Source: Brockia lithotrophica
GTDB taxonomy: Bacteria; Bacillota; Bacilli; Thermicanales; DSM-22653
Assembly (NCBI GenBank): GCA_003050565.1
Contig: PEBW01000002.1
Coordinates: 285,604-349,603, forward strand
Reading direction: 5' to 3'
DNA length: 64,000 bases
Part shown: positions 15,832-25,704 of the stretch, one piece after another
Layout of the letters: each line of letters opens with the position of its first letter
How positions within the stretch are numbered: position 1 is the first letter of the stretch
Position numbers and translations under genes: made by a program
The notes under the pieces: model-generated
What the model was told of the DNA's origin: nothing
Databases searched by the model: none
Seen by the model: only the letters and a program-made list of their open reading frames with translations

Positions 15832-18678
15832 TCAGTCCGGAGGACGGACGAGTTCGCGCGCGACGGCAGCGAGGAGACCCCCTTCGCCGAAGTCCCTGAG
15901 CTCCTCGGCGCTGTCGATGCGCGCGCGCAGGGGGTATACGTCCGTGGTTCCGTCCGGACGGTGCACGACGAGTTCGACCGTGCCGAAGGGTTCGAGCTTG
16001 GAGAGGCCGCGGAGATCGAAGAGCTCCGCTCCCGTGAGCTCGAGGTCGGAAACCCTTGTCGTAGGAGGAAGTTCCAGCGGAAGTACGCCCATGCCCACGA
16101 GGTTGCTCCGGTGGATCCGTTCAAAGCTCTCGGCGATCACAGCCCGCACCCCGAGGAGCTTGGTTCCCTTCGCCGCCCAGTCGCGAGAAGAACCCGTCCC
16201 GTACGCCTTGCCGGCAAAGATGAGGAGGGGTACCCCTTCGGCGCGGTAACGTTCCGCGGCCTCGTACACGGAGAGGAGCTCGCCGCTCGGGAAGTGGCGC
16301 GTGACTCCCCCTTCCCTGCCGCCCGCGAGGGCGTTGCGGAGCCGGAGGTGGGCAAAGGTCCCGCGCACCATGACCTCGTGGTTGCCGCGGCGCGACCCGT
16401 ACGTGCCGAAGTCGCGCGGCGAAACTCCCCTCTCTTGGAGGTACCGCCCGGCCGGCGAATCGACGGGGATCGTCCCCGCGGGAGAGATGTGGTCCGTCGT
16501 GATGTAATCGCCCAGGACGAGGAGCGCACGGGCGCGGAGGACATCCTCGACGGGAGGGGCGGAAGGCGGAAGGTCGTCGAAAAAGGGCGGACGCCGAATG
16601 TACGCGGAGTCCTCTGCCCAAGCAAAACGCACGCCCCGGGGAGCGTCGAGGCTCTGCCAGCGGGCGTCGCCTTCGAAGATCCGGGCGTACACCGCGCGAA
16701 ACGTCTCGGGGGTCACGACGCGGAAGAGGAGGTCTTCGACCTCTTCCGACGAAGGCCAGAGGTCGCGCAGGTAGACGGGCCGCCCGTCCGGGGCGAAGCC
16801 CAAGGGCTCCGTCGTCCAGTCGACGTCCACGCGTCCCGCGAGGGCAAAGGCCACGACGAGGGGGGGCGAGGCGAGGTAGTTCGCCTTGACCAGCGGATGG
16901 ATCCGTCCTTCGAAGTTCCGGTTACCGCTCAACACCGAGGCTACGACGAGGTCCCCTTCGCGGATCGCCCGCTCCACAGGTTCTGGCAGGGGGCCGGAAT
17001 TTCCGATGCACGTCATGCACCCGTACCCGACGACGTGGAAGCCCAGGTCTTCCAAGGCCGCGAGCAACCCGGCTTCGCGGAGGTAGCGCGTGACCGCCTG
17101 CGACCCGGGGGAGAGCGAGGTCTTCACGTACGCGGGGACGCGAAGGCCGAGATCGCGCGCCTTCTTCGCCACGAGGCCCGCCATGAGCATGAGGGAGGGG
17201 TTGGAGGTGTTCGTGCAGCTCGTGATCGCCGCGAGCACCACGCTTCCGTGGCGGAGGGCGTAGGAGCGCCTGCCCAGATCCAAGGCCACCTCGCGCGACG
17301 CCTCCTCGCCGGATTTCCCGTACCCGTCCGCCTCCCGCGGGCGCGCGAGGGCGCTTCGAAAGGCGTCCCGCACCTCGCGAAGGACCACCGTCTCGTGCGG
17401 GCGCTTGGGGCCGGCCACGGTCGCCTCCACGCTTCCCAGATCGAAGGAGACCTCGAGGGCGTAACGCCGCTCCCCTCGTGCCGCCCCGCCAAACATCCCC
17501 TGCGCCTCGAGGTAGGCGTGCACGAGGGCGACGTGTTCCGGCGCACGCCCCGTGAGCTCGAGATAGCGAAGGGTGGCGTCGTCCACGGGAAAGAGGGCCG
17601 CCGTCGCCCCGTACTCCGGCGCCATGTTGCTCACCGTGGCGCGGTCGGCAACGGTAAGGGCGCGCACGCCGGGGCCGGTGAACTCGAGGATCTTGCCCAC
17701 CACGCCGATGCGGCGGAAAAGGTGGGTGAGCGTGAGCACGAGGTCCGTCGCCGTTCGCCCTTCGGGGAGGCGCCCGGTGAGCTCCACGCCGACGACCTCC
17801 GGAAGTCGGTACACGAGGGGGCGGCCGAGCATGGCCGCCTCCGCCTCGATCCCGCCCACCCCCCACCCGAGGACGCCGAGACCGTTCACCATCGTCGTGT
17901 GCGAGTCCGTGCCCACGAGCGTGTCGAAAAAGGCCCAAGGCGTTCCTTCTCCCCGCACCTCTACGACGCGCGCGAGGTACTCGAGGTTCACCTGGTGGAC
18001 GATGCCGCTCCCCGGGGGCACGACGCGGAAGTTCGCAAAGGAATTTTGCGCCCACCGCAAAAACCGAAAGCGCTCGCGGTTGCGTTCGAACTCGATTTCC
18101 CGGTTCCGTTCGAGGGCGTCCGGCGTGCCGTACACTTCGACGCTCACGGAGTGGTCGATCACGAGGTCCACGGGGAGAACGGGATTCACGCGCAGCGGGT
18201 CGACGCCCCGCTCCGCCACGGCGTCCCTCAGCGCCGCCAAATCGGCGACGAGGGGTACCCCCGTATAGTCCTGGAGGAGGATTCGCGCGGGGTAGAAGGG
18301 CACGTCGTCGCTTTCCGCCGCCGTCTCGCCCGGCGAAAGCGGAAGAAGGGACGAAGCACCCCCCGTCGACGTCCCCTTCCCTCCCGCCTCCGCAGAAGCC
18401 CCGTACGCGAGGAGGCGACGGACCGCCGCGGCGAGGCCGGCGAAGTCGGCGCGCTTGCCGGGTTCGGCGCGGTAGGGAGACGTCGGGCACGGGAGGTGGC
18501 GCAAGATCCCCTCGAGGAAGATGCGCAGGGCAAACGGGAGACGGCGCACGGCACCGCCGGTAAGTTCGTCCAGCCGGGAGAGGTCTACGATCCGTACGGA
18601 CCGCTTGCCCAAATCGAGCGTGCGCAAGATCTCGGCGCGCAAGGCGCAGACGTCAAACGCAGGTGTTTCTCTGGACAC
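15832..18678 (-). CDS. acnA: aconitate hydratase AcnA
   Basis: The 948-residue TCA-cycle enzyme converts citrate to isocitrate through a 4Fe-4S cluster. Cluster ligands are in SCTNTSNP and GCMTCIGNSGPLP. Other family blocks are VDHSVSV-type VIDHSVSVEVYG, DTLVGTDSHTTMVNGLGVLG, GNRNFEGRIHP, GDYITTDHISPAG, GNHEVMVRGTFA and GKAYGTGSSRDWAAKGT. It is about 40 residues longer than usual because of a Gly/Ser/Ala-rich insertion near residues 90-130. Some AcnA proteins also bind mRNA when the cluster is lost. No other TCA gene is adjacent. Confidence 0.97.
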   Translation of the reverse strand: MSRETPAFDVCALRAEILRTLDLGKRSVRIVDLSRLDELTGGAVRRLPFALRIFLEGILRHLPCPTSPYRAEPGKRADFAGLAAAVRRLLAYGASAEAGGKGTSTGGASSLLPLSPGETAAESDDVPFYPARILLQDYTGVPLVADLAALRDAVAERGVDPLRVNPVLPVDLVIDHSVSVEVYGTPDALERNREIEFERNRERFRFLRWAQNSFANFRVVPPGSGIVHQVNLEYLARVVEVRGEGTPWAFFDTLVGTDSHTTMVNGLGVLGWGVGGIEAEAAMLGRPLVYRLPEVVGVELTGRLPEGRTATDLVLTLTHLFRRIGVVGKILEFTGPGVRALTVADRATVSNMAPEYGATAALFPVDDATLRYLELTGRAPEHVALVHAYLEAQGMFGGAARGERRYALEVSFDLGSVEATVAGPKRPHETVVLREVRDAFRSALARPREADGYGKSGEEASREVALDLGRRSYALRHGSVVLAAITSCTNTSNPSLMLMAGLVAKKARDLGLRVPAYVKTSLSPGSQAVTRYLREAGLLAALEDLGFHVVGYGCMTCIGNSGPLPEPVERAIREGDLVVASVLSGNRNFEGRIHPLVKANYLASPPLVVAFALAGRVDVDWTTEPLGFAPDGRPVYLRDLWPSSEEVEDLLFRVVTPETFRAVYARIFEGDARWQSLDAPRGVRFAWAEDSAYIRRPPFFDDLPPSAPPVEDVLRARALLVLGDYITTDHISPAGTIPVDSPAGRYLQERGVSPRDFGTYGSRRGNHEVMVRGTFAHLRLRNALAGGREGGVTRHFPSGELLSVYEAAERYRAEGVPLLIFAGKAYGTGSSRDWAAKGTKLLGVRAVIAESFERIHRSNLVGMGVLPLELPPTTRVSDLELTGAELFDLRGLSKLEPFGTVELVVHRPDGTTDVYPLRARIDSAEELRDFGEGGLLAAVARELVRPPD

Positions 18679-18758
18679 GTCGGCTCACCCTTTTCGGCGC
18701 GGAGCGATTTCGAAGAGGAGGGAGAAACGGGAGGACACACGTTTCCCGCGCAGGATCC

Positions 18759-19754
18759 TCACGGGCGGAACGAGTTTTCCGCGAAGTCCGCACACTCGGG
18801 GACGGGAGTTCGAGGGGAGAGCCCCCGAAGGACCCGGACCACGTTGTCCACCGCGAGACGCGCCATGGCCGCCCGCGTCTCCTCCGTGGCGCTTCCGATG
18901 TGCGGAAGGAGAAGGACGCGCGGCGCCCGCCGAAGAGGGGAATCGGCGGGAAGGGGCTCTACTTCGTACACGTCGAATCCCGCGGCAAAGAGGTGGCCCG
19001 TTGCGAGCGCCTCCGCCACCGCCGCCTCGTCCACGATGCCCCCGCGGGAGGCGACGACGAGGATCGCGCCGCGCTTCATGGCGCGGACCTCCTCTGCGCC
19101 GATGCGGTGGCGGAGCTCCGGTGCGTAGGGGACGAGGACGACCAGGACATCGGAGAGGGCGAGGAGCTCCGGAAAGGATACGTACCGCGCGCCGAGCTCG
19201 CGCACGGCCGAATCTTCCCGCGGACGACGGTTGTGGTAGACGACTTCCATGCCAAATCCCCGCGCCCGCCGGGCCACCGCCGTACCGATGCGTCCCATCC
19301 CCCAGATCCCCAGCGTCTTGCCGGCGAGGTCGACGCCGAGGTCGGCAAACGGCGCCCAGCCGCGCCACCGATTTTCCTCCACGAGGGCGATCGCCTCGCG
19401 CACCCGCCGAGCCGCGCCGAGGACGAGGAGGAAGACGAGGTCGGCCGTCGCCTCCGTGAGCACGTCGGGGGTGTAGGTCACGACGACGCCCCGTTCGCAG
19501 GCGGCGGCGACGTCGACGTTGTTGTACCCCACGGCGAGATTCGCCACCACGCGCAGCCTCGGAGCCGCCGCGAGGAGGCTTCGGTCTACGCGGTCGGTGA
19601 GAAGGGTGATCAAACCGTCGGCGTCTTGCGCCTTGGCGCGCAGGACGTCCGGCGGCGGGGGGACGTCCGCTTCCGGCCAAACTTCCACTTCCGCATGGGC
19701 GCGGAGGGGTTCGAGAAACTCCTCGGGAATGCGTCGCGCGACGAACACCCGCAC
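18759..19754 (-). CDS. D-2-hydroxyacid dehydrogenase (glyoxylate/hydroxypyruvate reductase-like)
   Basis: The 331-residue protein follows the D-isomer 2-hydroxyacid dehydrogenase pattern: NLAVGYNNVDV, the NAD(P)-binding GIWGMGRIGTAVARRARGFG, ASRGGIVDEAAVAEAL with the substrate-binding arginine, an acidic residue in FDVYEVEPL, and the catalytic histidine in LPHIGSAT. It is closest in pattern to glyoxylate/hydroxypyruvate reductases (GhrB type). I chose the GTG at 19754 because GGAGG lies 8 bases before it; the ATG at 19769 has a poorer site. It follows the divergent amidase promoter region. Confidence 0.9.
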   Translation of the reverse strand: MRVFVARRIPEEFLEPLRAHAEVEVWPEADVPPPPDVLRAKAQDADGLITLLTDRVDRSLLAAAPRLRVVANLAVGYNNVDVAAACERGVVVTYTPDVLTEATADLVFLLVLGAARRVREAIALVEENRWRGWAPFADLGVDLAGKTLGIWGMGRIGTAVARRARGFGMEVVYHNRRPREDSAVRELGARYVSFPELLALSDVLVVLVPYAPELRHRIGAEEVRAMKRGAILVVASRGGIVDEAAVAEALATGHLFAAGFDVYEVEPLPADSPLRRAPRVLLLPHIGSATEETRAAMARLAVDNVVRVLRGLSPRTPVPECADFAENSFRP

Positions 19755-19865
19755 GGAAGACGCCTCCATTTCCCAACCCGCGACTCGATGGGTCGAGCCG
19801 CTCGACGGCCACGGCCCGCAAAATGCAGCCAAGGGCGACGCGCGGAAATGAAACAGTTGCGAAAT

Positions 19866-19874
19866 ATTGTACCA
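19866..19874 (-). promoter_or_regulatory. extended -10 element for the hydroxyacid dehydrogenase gene
   Basis: Leftward TGGTACAAT (TG at 19874-19873, TACAAT at 19871-19866) is about 110 bases before the gene. A recognisable -35 is lacking, as in other copies of this element here. Confidence 0.45.
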
Positions 19875-20023
19875 CAGGCTGGCGGGAAAGACGAAAGACG
19901 GCGGGGGACGACGTACGGGAAAAGGCGAAAACGTGGTAGGATACATCCAAAAGCTTCCCGCGGCCGCGAAGCGAAGGACGCGCGGGGGACGCGGAAATGA
20001 CGCCCGACATCGAGGTGAACCCC

Positions 20024-21688
20024 ATGGGGATCACGTCGTCCGACGTGAACGCCTACGCCCGGTGGGATGCGACGGAGCTCGCCGAACGGATCCGCCGCGG
20101 CGAACTGAGCTGCCGCGAAGCCGTAGAGCTCGCCTTTGCCGCCATCGCCGCGAAAAATCCCGAACTCAACGCTTTCGCATACCTGCGGGAGGAAGCCCTC
20201 CGCGAAGCCGATGAGTGCGACGGAACCGGAACGGCGAACGGCCCCGCTTCCCGAAAAGACGAGCCCTTCCTCGGCGTACCCGTAGGGCTCAAGAACCTCA
20301 TCCAAGAGCTCGCCGGCGAGCCGCACACGATGGGATCGCGGGCCCTGCGGGGGGTGCGCGCCCCGTTTACCTCGCGCTTTGCGGAGGCCCTTCGGGAGGC
20401 GGGTTTTCTCGTGATCGGAATCACAAATGTCCCCGAGTTCGCCCTCATGGGGACGACGGAACCCAAGGCGTACGGACCCACGCGCAACCCGTGGGACGTG
20501 CGCCACTCCCCCGGAGGTTCGAGCGGCGGTTCGGCGGCCGCCGTAGCGGCGCGCATGGTCCCCCTCGCCGGCGCCAACGACGGCGGCGGTTCCATCCGCA
20601 TCCCCGCCGCCTACACGGGGCTCTTCGGGCTCAAGCCGACCCGCGGCCGCACGCCAATCGGGCCCGGCCGCGGCCGGGCGCTCTTCGGCCTCGGAATCAA
20701 CCACGTCCTCACGCGAAGCGTTCGCGACTCCGCCGCCGTGCTCGATGTCTTGTGGGCCAAGGTACGCCCCTACGAACCGGGCGCCGCTTTCGTCGCCCCT
20801 CCCTTCGACGGTTCGTACCGCGAAGCGGCGAAGGGGGGCCTGAGCGGCCAAAAGAAGCCCCTGCGCGTCGCCGTCTGGACGCGGTCCCCCCTCGGCGGCG
20901 AACCCCACCCGGCCGTGGCGCAGAGCGCGCGCGCCGTCGCCGAGGCGTTGGCAAACCAAGGGCACGCGGTGGAGGAAGCCTACCCGCAGGTCGACGGGGA
21001 ACGGCTCACCTTGAGCTACCTCACGGCGTACCTCGCCGACGTCGCCCACCTGTACACCCGCCGCCTCCCCGCCCTCGTGCGCACCTTCCGCCCCGAGGAG
21101 ACGGAAGCCGCCTCGCGCCTCCTCGCCCGCCTCGGCGAGAGGCTCAAGGCCGCCGACTTCCTGGACGCCGTGGAGCTCTGGGATCGGGCGACCCTCGCCG
21201 TGGACGAGTTCTTCGCGCACTACGACCTCCTCGTCACCCCTACGGCCATGGACGCGGCCCCGCGGCTGGGCGAGGGAGGGTCGCGGGCGCAAGACCTCCT
21301 CCTCGAGCTCGTGGCGCGCTTCCGCCTGGAAGGGCTCGTGGAGCGCCTGGGCGCCTTTACCCGCATCTTCCTCGAGGCGATCGGCCGCGTCCCCTTCACC
21401 CAGCTGGCGAACTTCACCGGCACCCCGACGGCCAGCGTCCCCGTCGGCCGGAAGGACGGGCTTCCCGTCGGCGTGCAGCTCATGGCCGGCCGCGGGCGCG
21501 AGGACCTCATCCTCGCCGTCGCCCGATTCCTCGAAGAAACGCCCCTCTGGCTTCGGGACGTGCCCCCGCACGCCGTAGGCGGGACGGCTGCGGAAACCTC
21601 CCAGCATTCGCCGCGCGGAAAGATCCCCCGGCTCCCGCCGGACGAATCCCGGAGAGGAGAAGAGGACGGGGGACCTCCCCGCACGTAA
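20024..21688 (+). CDS. amidase signature family protein (copy 1)
   Basis: The 554-residue hydrolase has the Ser-cisSer-Lys triad of the amidase signature family: lysine in [10 protein letters not shown], the Gly/Ser-rich [17 protein letters not shown] and the nucleophile region [20 protein letters not shown]. The [10 protein letters not shown] and [13 protein letters not shown] segments are also family-like. It cleaves an amide bond of unknown substrate; it is not placed with gatB/gatC, so a role in tRNA amidation is unlikely. The ATG at 20024 follows GAGGTGA; an ATG at 19997 is an alternative. A Pro/Arg-rich tail of about 45 residues follows the fold. It is a tandem paralogue of the next gene. 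Confidence 0.9.
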   Translation: MGITSSDVNAYARWDATELAERIRRGELSCREAVELAFAAIAAKNPELNAFAYLREEALREADECDGTGTANGPASRKDEPFLGVPVGLKNLIQELAGEPHTMGSRALRGVRAPFTSRFAEALREAGFLVIGITNVPEFALMGTTEPKAYGPTRNPWDVRHSPGGSSGGSAAAVAARMVPLAGANDGGGSIRIPAAYTGLFGLKPTRGRTPIGPGRGRALFGLGINHVLTRSVRDSAAVLDVLWAKVRPYEPGAAFVAPPFDGSYREAAKGGLSGQKKPLRVAVWTRSPLGGEPHPAVAQSARAVAEALANQGHAVEEAYPQVDGERLTLSYLTAYLADVAHLYTRRLPALVRTFRPEETEAASRLLARLGERLKAADFLDAVELWDRATLAVDEFFAHYDLLVTPTAMDAAPRLGEGGSRAQDLLLELVARFRLEGLVERLGAFTRIFLEAIGRVPFTQLANFTGTPTASVPVGRKDGLPVGVQLMAGRGREDLILAVARFLEETPLWLRDVPPHAVGGTAAETSQHSPRGKIPRLPPDESRRGEEDGGPPRT

Positions 21689-21713
21689 ACGCGAGAAAAG
21701 GAGGGGACATCCG

Positions 21714-23336
21714 GTGGCAAGCGTAGACGTGCGGAGCGCCCTGCGCAGCCACGACGCCCTAGGTCTTGCCCAACTCCTCCGGGGGGGCGAGCTGGGGCCC
21801 GAAGAGCTCGTCGAAGCCGCCCTCGAAGAAATCCGCGCCCGAAACCCCCGCCTCAACGCCGTGGTCCACGTCTGCGAAGCGGAGGCGCGCTCGCGGGCGC
21901 GCGAGCTAGCCGACCTCCCCCGCGAGGCCAGGGAGGCGATGCCCCTGTGGGGGGTGCCGATTCTCCTCAAGGACCTCGGGCAGTCCGTCCGCGGCTGTCC
22001 GGAAACCCACGGCTCCCGCTCCCTGCAAGGCCACAGGGCATCGGGAACCTCGCGGTTTGCCGAGGCGCTCCTCGAGGCCGGGGCGGTCGTCCTCGGATTT
22101 ACGAACACGCCGGAATTCGGCCTTTGGGTCGTCACGGAACCCGAGGCCTACGGCCCCACGCGCAACCCGTGGGACGTAAGCCGCTCCCCCGGAGGTTCGA
22201 GCGGCGGTTCGGCGGCCGCCGTCGCCGCACGGCTCGTCCCCCTGGCGGGAGCGAGCGACGGCGGCGGTTCCATTCGCATTCCCGCCGCTTACACGGGACT
22301 CTTCGGGCTCAAGCCGTCCCGCGGGCGCACGCCCATCGGCCCCGCCCGCGGACGCGGCTGGCAGGGAGCAGCGACCCACCACGTCCTCACGCGGAGCGTC
22401 CGCGACTCCGCCCTCGTCTTGGACGTGCTCTGGCAGAGGGTACGGCCCTTCGAACCCGGCGGTGCGTTTCCGGGCGTCCCCTTTGCGGGCAGCTTTGCGG
22501 AGGCGGGTCGCCCAGAGGTGCTGGAGCGCCTGAAACCGCGCGTCGCCTTCTCCACCGCCCATCCCTTTCCGGGAGAAGCGCCGCACCCGAGCGTCCGGGA
22601 AGCGGTGGAACGGGCAGCAGCCTACCTCGCAGGGCGCGGCTTTGCCGTCGAGGAAGTCCCCCTTCCCTACACCTCGGAAGACCTCGTCGCGGGCTTCCTC
22701 CCCCTCGTGTACGCCGAGACGTACCGCACCCTGCGCGCCCTGGCGCGGCGCAACCGCCCTTCTCCTTCTTCCGGAGGCGGGGAAATCCTCGCTCCTCCCT
22801 CGGTGGAGGCGGCCACCTACCTCCTCGGCCGGCTGGGCGAAACGATACCGGCCGCGGAAGCCGTGGAGTGCCTCGAGCGCTGGGACGCCCTCGCCGCTAG
22901 GCTGGACGACTTCTTCACCCGGTGGGATCTCTTCCTCACGCCCGCGGCGGCGATCCTCCCGCCCCCCATCGGCAGCTGGCGCATGGACAAAGCCCTCGAA
23001 GGCGAACTCCTCGCCCTCGCCGCCCGGAGCGGTGAGGCGCTTCAAAAGGATGGACGGCTGCACGCCTTCGTCGTCGCGCTCACGGCGCGCACACCGTACA
23101 CGCAGGCGGCGAACATGGCCGGCCTTCCCGCCGCCTCCCTCCCCCTCGGGACGGCGCGCCCCGACGCATCCCGCGAACCTTCGGCGGAGGGGAGGGAACT
23201 CCCCGTCGGCGTGCACGTCCTCGCCCCCCGCGGACGGGAAGACCTACTTTTGGCCTTTGCCGCCTGGTGGGAAGCTTCGGACCTCTGGCGCGGGGGCGAC
23301 GAACCTCCCCTCCTCCTGCAAGACGACCGCGGCTGA
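21714..23336 (+). CDS. amidase signature family protein (copy 2)
   Basis: The 540-residue paralogue of the preceding gene keeps the triad: lysine in [30 protein letters not shown] and [20 protein letters not shown]. The two proteins share [10 protein letters not shown] and [16 protein letters not shown] but diverge in the C-terminal half that shapes the substrate pocket, so specificity may differ. A Ser/Gly-rich stretch near residue 345 is extra. The GTG start follows AGGAGGGG, 25 bases after copy 1, so they are cotranscribed. It ends 7 bases from the convergent UbiB-like gene. Confidence 0.9.
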   Translation: MASVDVRSALRSHDALGLAQLLRGGELGPEELVEAALEEIRARNPRLNAVVHVCEAEARSRARELADLPREAREAMPLWGVPILLKDLGQSVRGCPETHGSRSLQGHRASGTSRFAEALLEAGAVVLGFTNTPEFGLWVVTEPEAYGPTRNPWDVSRSPGGSSGGSAAAVAARLVPLAGASDGGGSIRIPAAYTGLFGLKPSRGRTPIGPARGRGWQGAATHHVLTRSVRDSALVLDVLWQRVRPFEPGGAFPGVPFAGSFAEAGRPEVLERLKPRVAFSTAHPFPGEAPHPSVREAVERAAAYLAGRGFAVEEVPLPYTSEDLVAGFLPLVYAETYRTLRALARRNRPSPSSGGGEILAPPSVEAATYLLGRLGETIPAAEAVECLERWDALAARLDDFFTRWDLFLTPAAAILPPPIGSWRMDKALEGELLALAARSGEALQKDGRLHAFVVALTARTPYTQAANMAGLPAASLPLGTARPDASREPSAEGRELPVGVHVLAPRGREDLLLAFAAWWEASDLWRGGDEPPLLLQDDRG

Positions 23337-23343
23337 GCGCGCC

Positions 23344-25119
23344 CTACCTCCGGCGAAGGACGCGGAGCGCCGCCCGCGCGCCGAACGCGGCGCCCAACCC
23401 GACGAGAGAAGCACCGCAAAACGCCGCGGAGGAGCAGGCGTCGCCTACGCCGAGGGCGGAAAAGGCGGAAAAGAAGGTGTACACGGCTTCTTTTGCGGCG
23501 CGCGCCCCGGACCCGGCCGCCGCGAGCGTCCCGCCCGCCCCCAAGGTGCCGAGGAGGACGAGGAGAACGAAGAGGAGAGCTGCCCCCTGGACGAAAGCGA
23601 GAAAGAGGATAGCCCAGCCCAGGGCGCCGAGATGCTCCGGCGCCCTTTCGCGCCTTCCGCCCCGGCGAAGGGGCCGCACTTCCCGCCCGCCGGCCTCGTC
23701 CGGAGCCAGGGCGGCGAGGGCGTGAAGGGCACGGCGGACGAGGGTGAGGTCTTCCTCGAGGTGCAGGCGCGCGCGACGAAGCACATCCGCAGGCGAAAGC
23801 CGGTGGAGGAGGAGCTCGATCCCGATGGGCTCCGCCAGATCGACGAGGCGGAGGTCCGGATCGAGGCGCACGGCGATCCCTTCGAGGAGGCCGAGGGCGC
23901 GGCCCATGAGCGTGAGCTCGCGGGGCACCTCCACGTCGTGGCGGAGGGCGAGACCCAGGAGGTCGTCCAAGACCTCGGGGATGGAAATCGTGTGGAAGGG
24001 ACGGTGGTAGTACTTCTCGCGCAGGCGGTCGACATCTGCGCGGTAGGCGGCGAGGTCTGCGGCGGGAGGGAGGAGACGCATGCCCTGAACGGCCCGCACG
24101 ATCGTGTCCGTGTCCTTCTGCATGAGTCCGACCACGAGCAGGGACATCCCGTCCCGTAGACGCTCCGGAAGACGTCCCACCATGCCGAAGTCGATGAGCG
24201 TCAGGGTACCGTCCGGATGGACGAAGATGTTTCCCGGGTGCGGGTCGGCGTGAAACACGCCGTCGCGAAACATCTGACGCACGATCGTCCGCACGAGGCG
24301 TACGGCGATCGTCCTACGGAAGGCGCGCTCCTCGGGGCTTTGGGACGGACGGGCGAGGACGTCCTTGAGCTTTTCCCCGTGGACGTACTCGAGGGTGAGC
24401 ACGCGCTCGGTCGTCCGCTCCCAGATCACCGCGGGGACCTTCACACCCGCTCCGGACGGAAGGACCGCCCGCAGGAGATCCGCGTGGTTCCCCTCGCGCA
24501 CGTAGTCGAGCTCCCGCCGCAAGCTCTCCCCGAATTCCTCCACCTTCTCGCCCAAGGCGATCTCCCGGGCGGCGGGAAAGAGGCGCTCCGCCCAAGCGGC
24601 AAGGAAGCGGATTACGGCGAGGTCGCGCTCCACCGCTTCCTCGATGTGCGGGCGCCGGATCTTGACGGCGACCTCGCGCCCGTCCGCAAGGCGGGCCCGA
24701 TGTACCTGGCCCAGGGAAGCGGAGGCGACGGGGACGGGGTCGAACTCCGCAAAGATCGCCTCGGGTGGGGCGCCAAACTCGACCTCCACCGTTCGCCGTA
24801 CCTCCGCGTAGGAAAAAGGCGGAACCTCGTCTTGAAGTTCCGCTAGCGCCTGGATCATCGCGCGGGGAAAGATGTCGATGCGCGTGCTCAGCACCTGGCC
24901 GAACTTCACGAAGGCGGGGCCCAAAGCGACGAGGAGTTCGCGCAGGCGGCGCCCGAGCACGTCGCCGTGGCGGCGGAGGAGGATCGCGCCCCACGTCCCC
25001 GGCGGTGCTCCCCGAAGGTCGCGCCACGCTCCGCGCAGGAAGAGCGCCGCCGCCGTACCCACCGCCCAAATCCCGACCTTTCCCACCACTTCGCCGAGGC
25101 GCCCAACGCCGTGGAACAT
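23344..25119 (-). CDS. AarF/UbiB (ABC1) family atypical kinase-like protein
   Basis: The 591-residue protein has the UbiB fold: LGPAFVKFGQVLSTRIDIFP (KxGQ motif), ASASLGQVHRARLADGREVAVK (the A-rich nucleotide loop and lysine), EFGESLRRELDYVREG (ExD motif), FHADPHPGNIFV and LIDFGMVGRL. The C-terminus has two predicted membrane helices (LGWAILFLAFVQGAALLFVLLV and a second one). Family members are ATPases needed for isoprenoid quinone synthesis or lipid metabolism; the substrate is unknown here. It is probably cotranscribed with the upstream coiled-coil gene. Confidence 0.93.
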   Translation of the reverse strand: MFHGVGRLGEVVGKVGIWAVGTAAALFLRGAWRDLRGAPPGTWGAILLRRHGDVLGRRLRELLVALGPAFVKFGQVLSTRIDIFPRAMIQALAELQDEVPPFSYAEVRRTVEVEFGAPPEAIFAEFDPVPVASASLGQVHRARLADGREVAVKIRRPHIEEAVERDLAVIRFLAAWAERLFPAAREIALGEKVEEFGESLRRELDYVREGNHADLLRAVLPSGAGVKVPAVIWERTTERVLTLEYVHGEKLKDVLARPSQSPEERAFRRTIAVRLVRTIVRQMFRDGVFHADPHPGNIFVHPDGTLTLIDFGMVGRLPERLRDGMSLLVVGLMQKDTDTIVRAVQGMRLLPPAADLAAYRADVDRLREKYYHRPFHTISIPEVLDDLLGLALRHDVEVPRELTLMGRALGLLEGIAVRLDPDLRLVDLAEPIGIELLLHRLSPADVLRRARLHLEEDLTLVRRALHALAALAPDEAGGREVRPLRRGGRRERAPEHLGALGWAILFLAFVQGAALLFVLLVLLGTLGAGGTLAAAGSGARAAKEAVYTFFSAFSALGVGDACSSAAFCGASLVGLGAAFGARAALRVLRRR

Positions 25120-25239
25120 CCCTTCACCGCCTCGCCAAAGCCGTCCTCCCGCACAACGAGTCGGCGCGACCTCCGCCTCTCCGGACCTCGAAACCGCGTG
25201 CGACCTAAGCCCGCAGAGGCGAAGCGTTTGCCGGTCCGT

Positions 25240-25596
25240 CTACGCCTCCTCGACGCGCGTGCCGAGCTCGCGCAGGAGGGCCGCGAGCTCGTCGATCCGC
25301 GCTTCGAGCCGCGCGAGGCGCTCCTCGAGCGCCTTTAGATCCTTGCGCGAAGCCACGCCCTGCTCCTCGAGTTCCTCCCTGAGACGCCGCCGCAAGACGC
25401 AGGCGCGGACGAATTCCTGGGTGAGCCGCTCCCGCTCTTCCTCGCCCAGGCGGTACAGCCTCTCCTTCCACGACGAAGGAGACACCCGCTGCCGCTCGGC
25501 GGCAAGCGCGCCTTCCTCCAGGAAGCGGGCGGCTTCCGCCCGCAGGACGGACAGGGCGCCCAACCCGTAGGCGAGCGTACGCCGAAATGCGGACAT
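25240..25596 (-). CDS. small coiled-coil protein (phasin/PHA-regulator-like)
   Basis: The 118-residue protein has a short hydrophobic N-terminus (TLAYGLGALSVLRAEAARFL) and a long charged helix ending in a heptad-like coiled coil (KDLKALEERLARLEARIDEL). Similar small helical proteins are annotated as phasin-like or PHA synthesis regulators and are often found next to ubiB genes in Bacilli, but I cannot assign a function. The ATG follows GGGGAGGG. It lies 120 bases upstream of the UbiB-like gene, with an extended -10 element ahead of it. Confidence 0.7.
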   Translation of the reverse strand: MSAFRRTLAYGLGALSVLRAEAARFLEEGALAAERQRVSPSSWKERLYRLGEEERERLTQEFVRACVLRRRLREELEEQGVASRKDLKALEERLARLEARIDELAALLRELGTRVEEA

Positions 25597-25629
25597 TACC
25601 CTTTCCCTCCCCTGTGGTTTCCTGCACCC

Positions 25630-25638
25630 ATTGTACCA
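25630..25638 (-). promoter_or_regulatory. extended -10 element for the coiled-coil/ubiB operon
   Basis: Leftward TGGTACAAT, with TACAAT at 25635-25630, lies 34 bases before the coiled-coil gene. No clear -35 is present. Confidence 0.45.
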
Positions 25639-25704
25639 CGAGGACCGCAAGGCGTTTCTCGTGGGATGCTACCCGTCCCCCCACGCTCGGCCTGCGGCGG
25701 AGGA

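Noticed and set aside
20024..21688. GatA subunit of Glu-tRNA amidotransferase
   Set aside because: No gatB or gatC nearby and two diverged tandem copies; a general amidase fits better.
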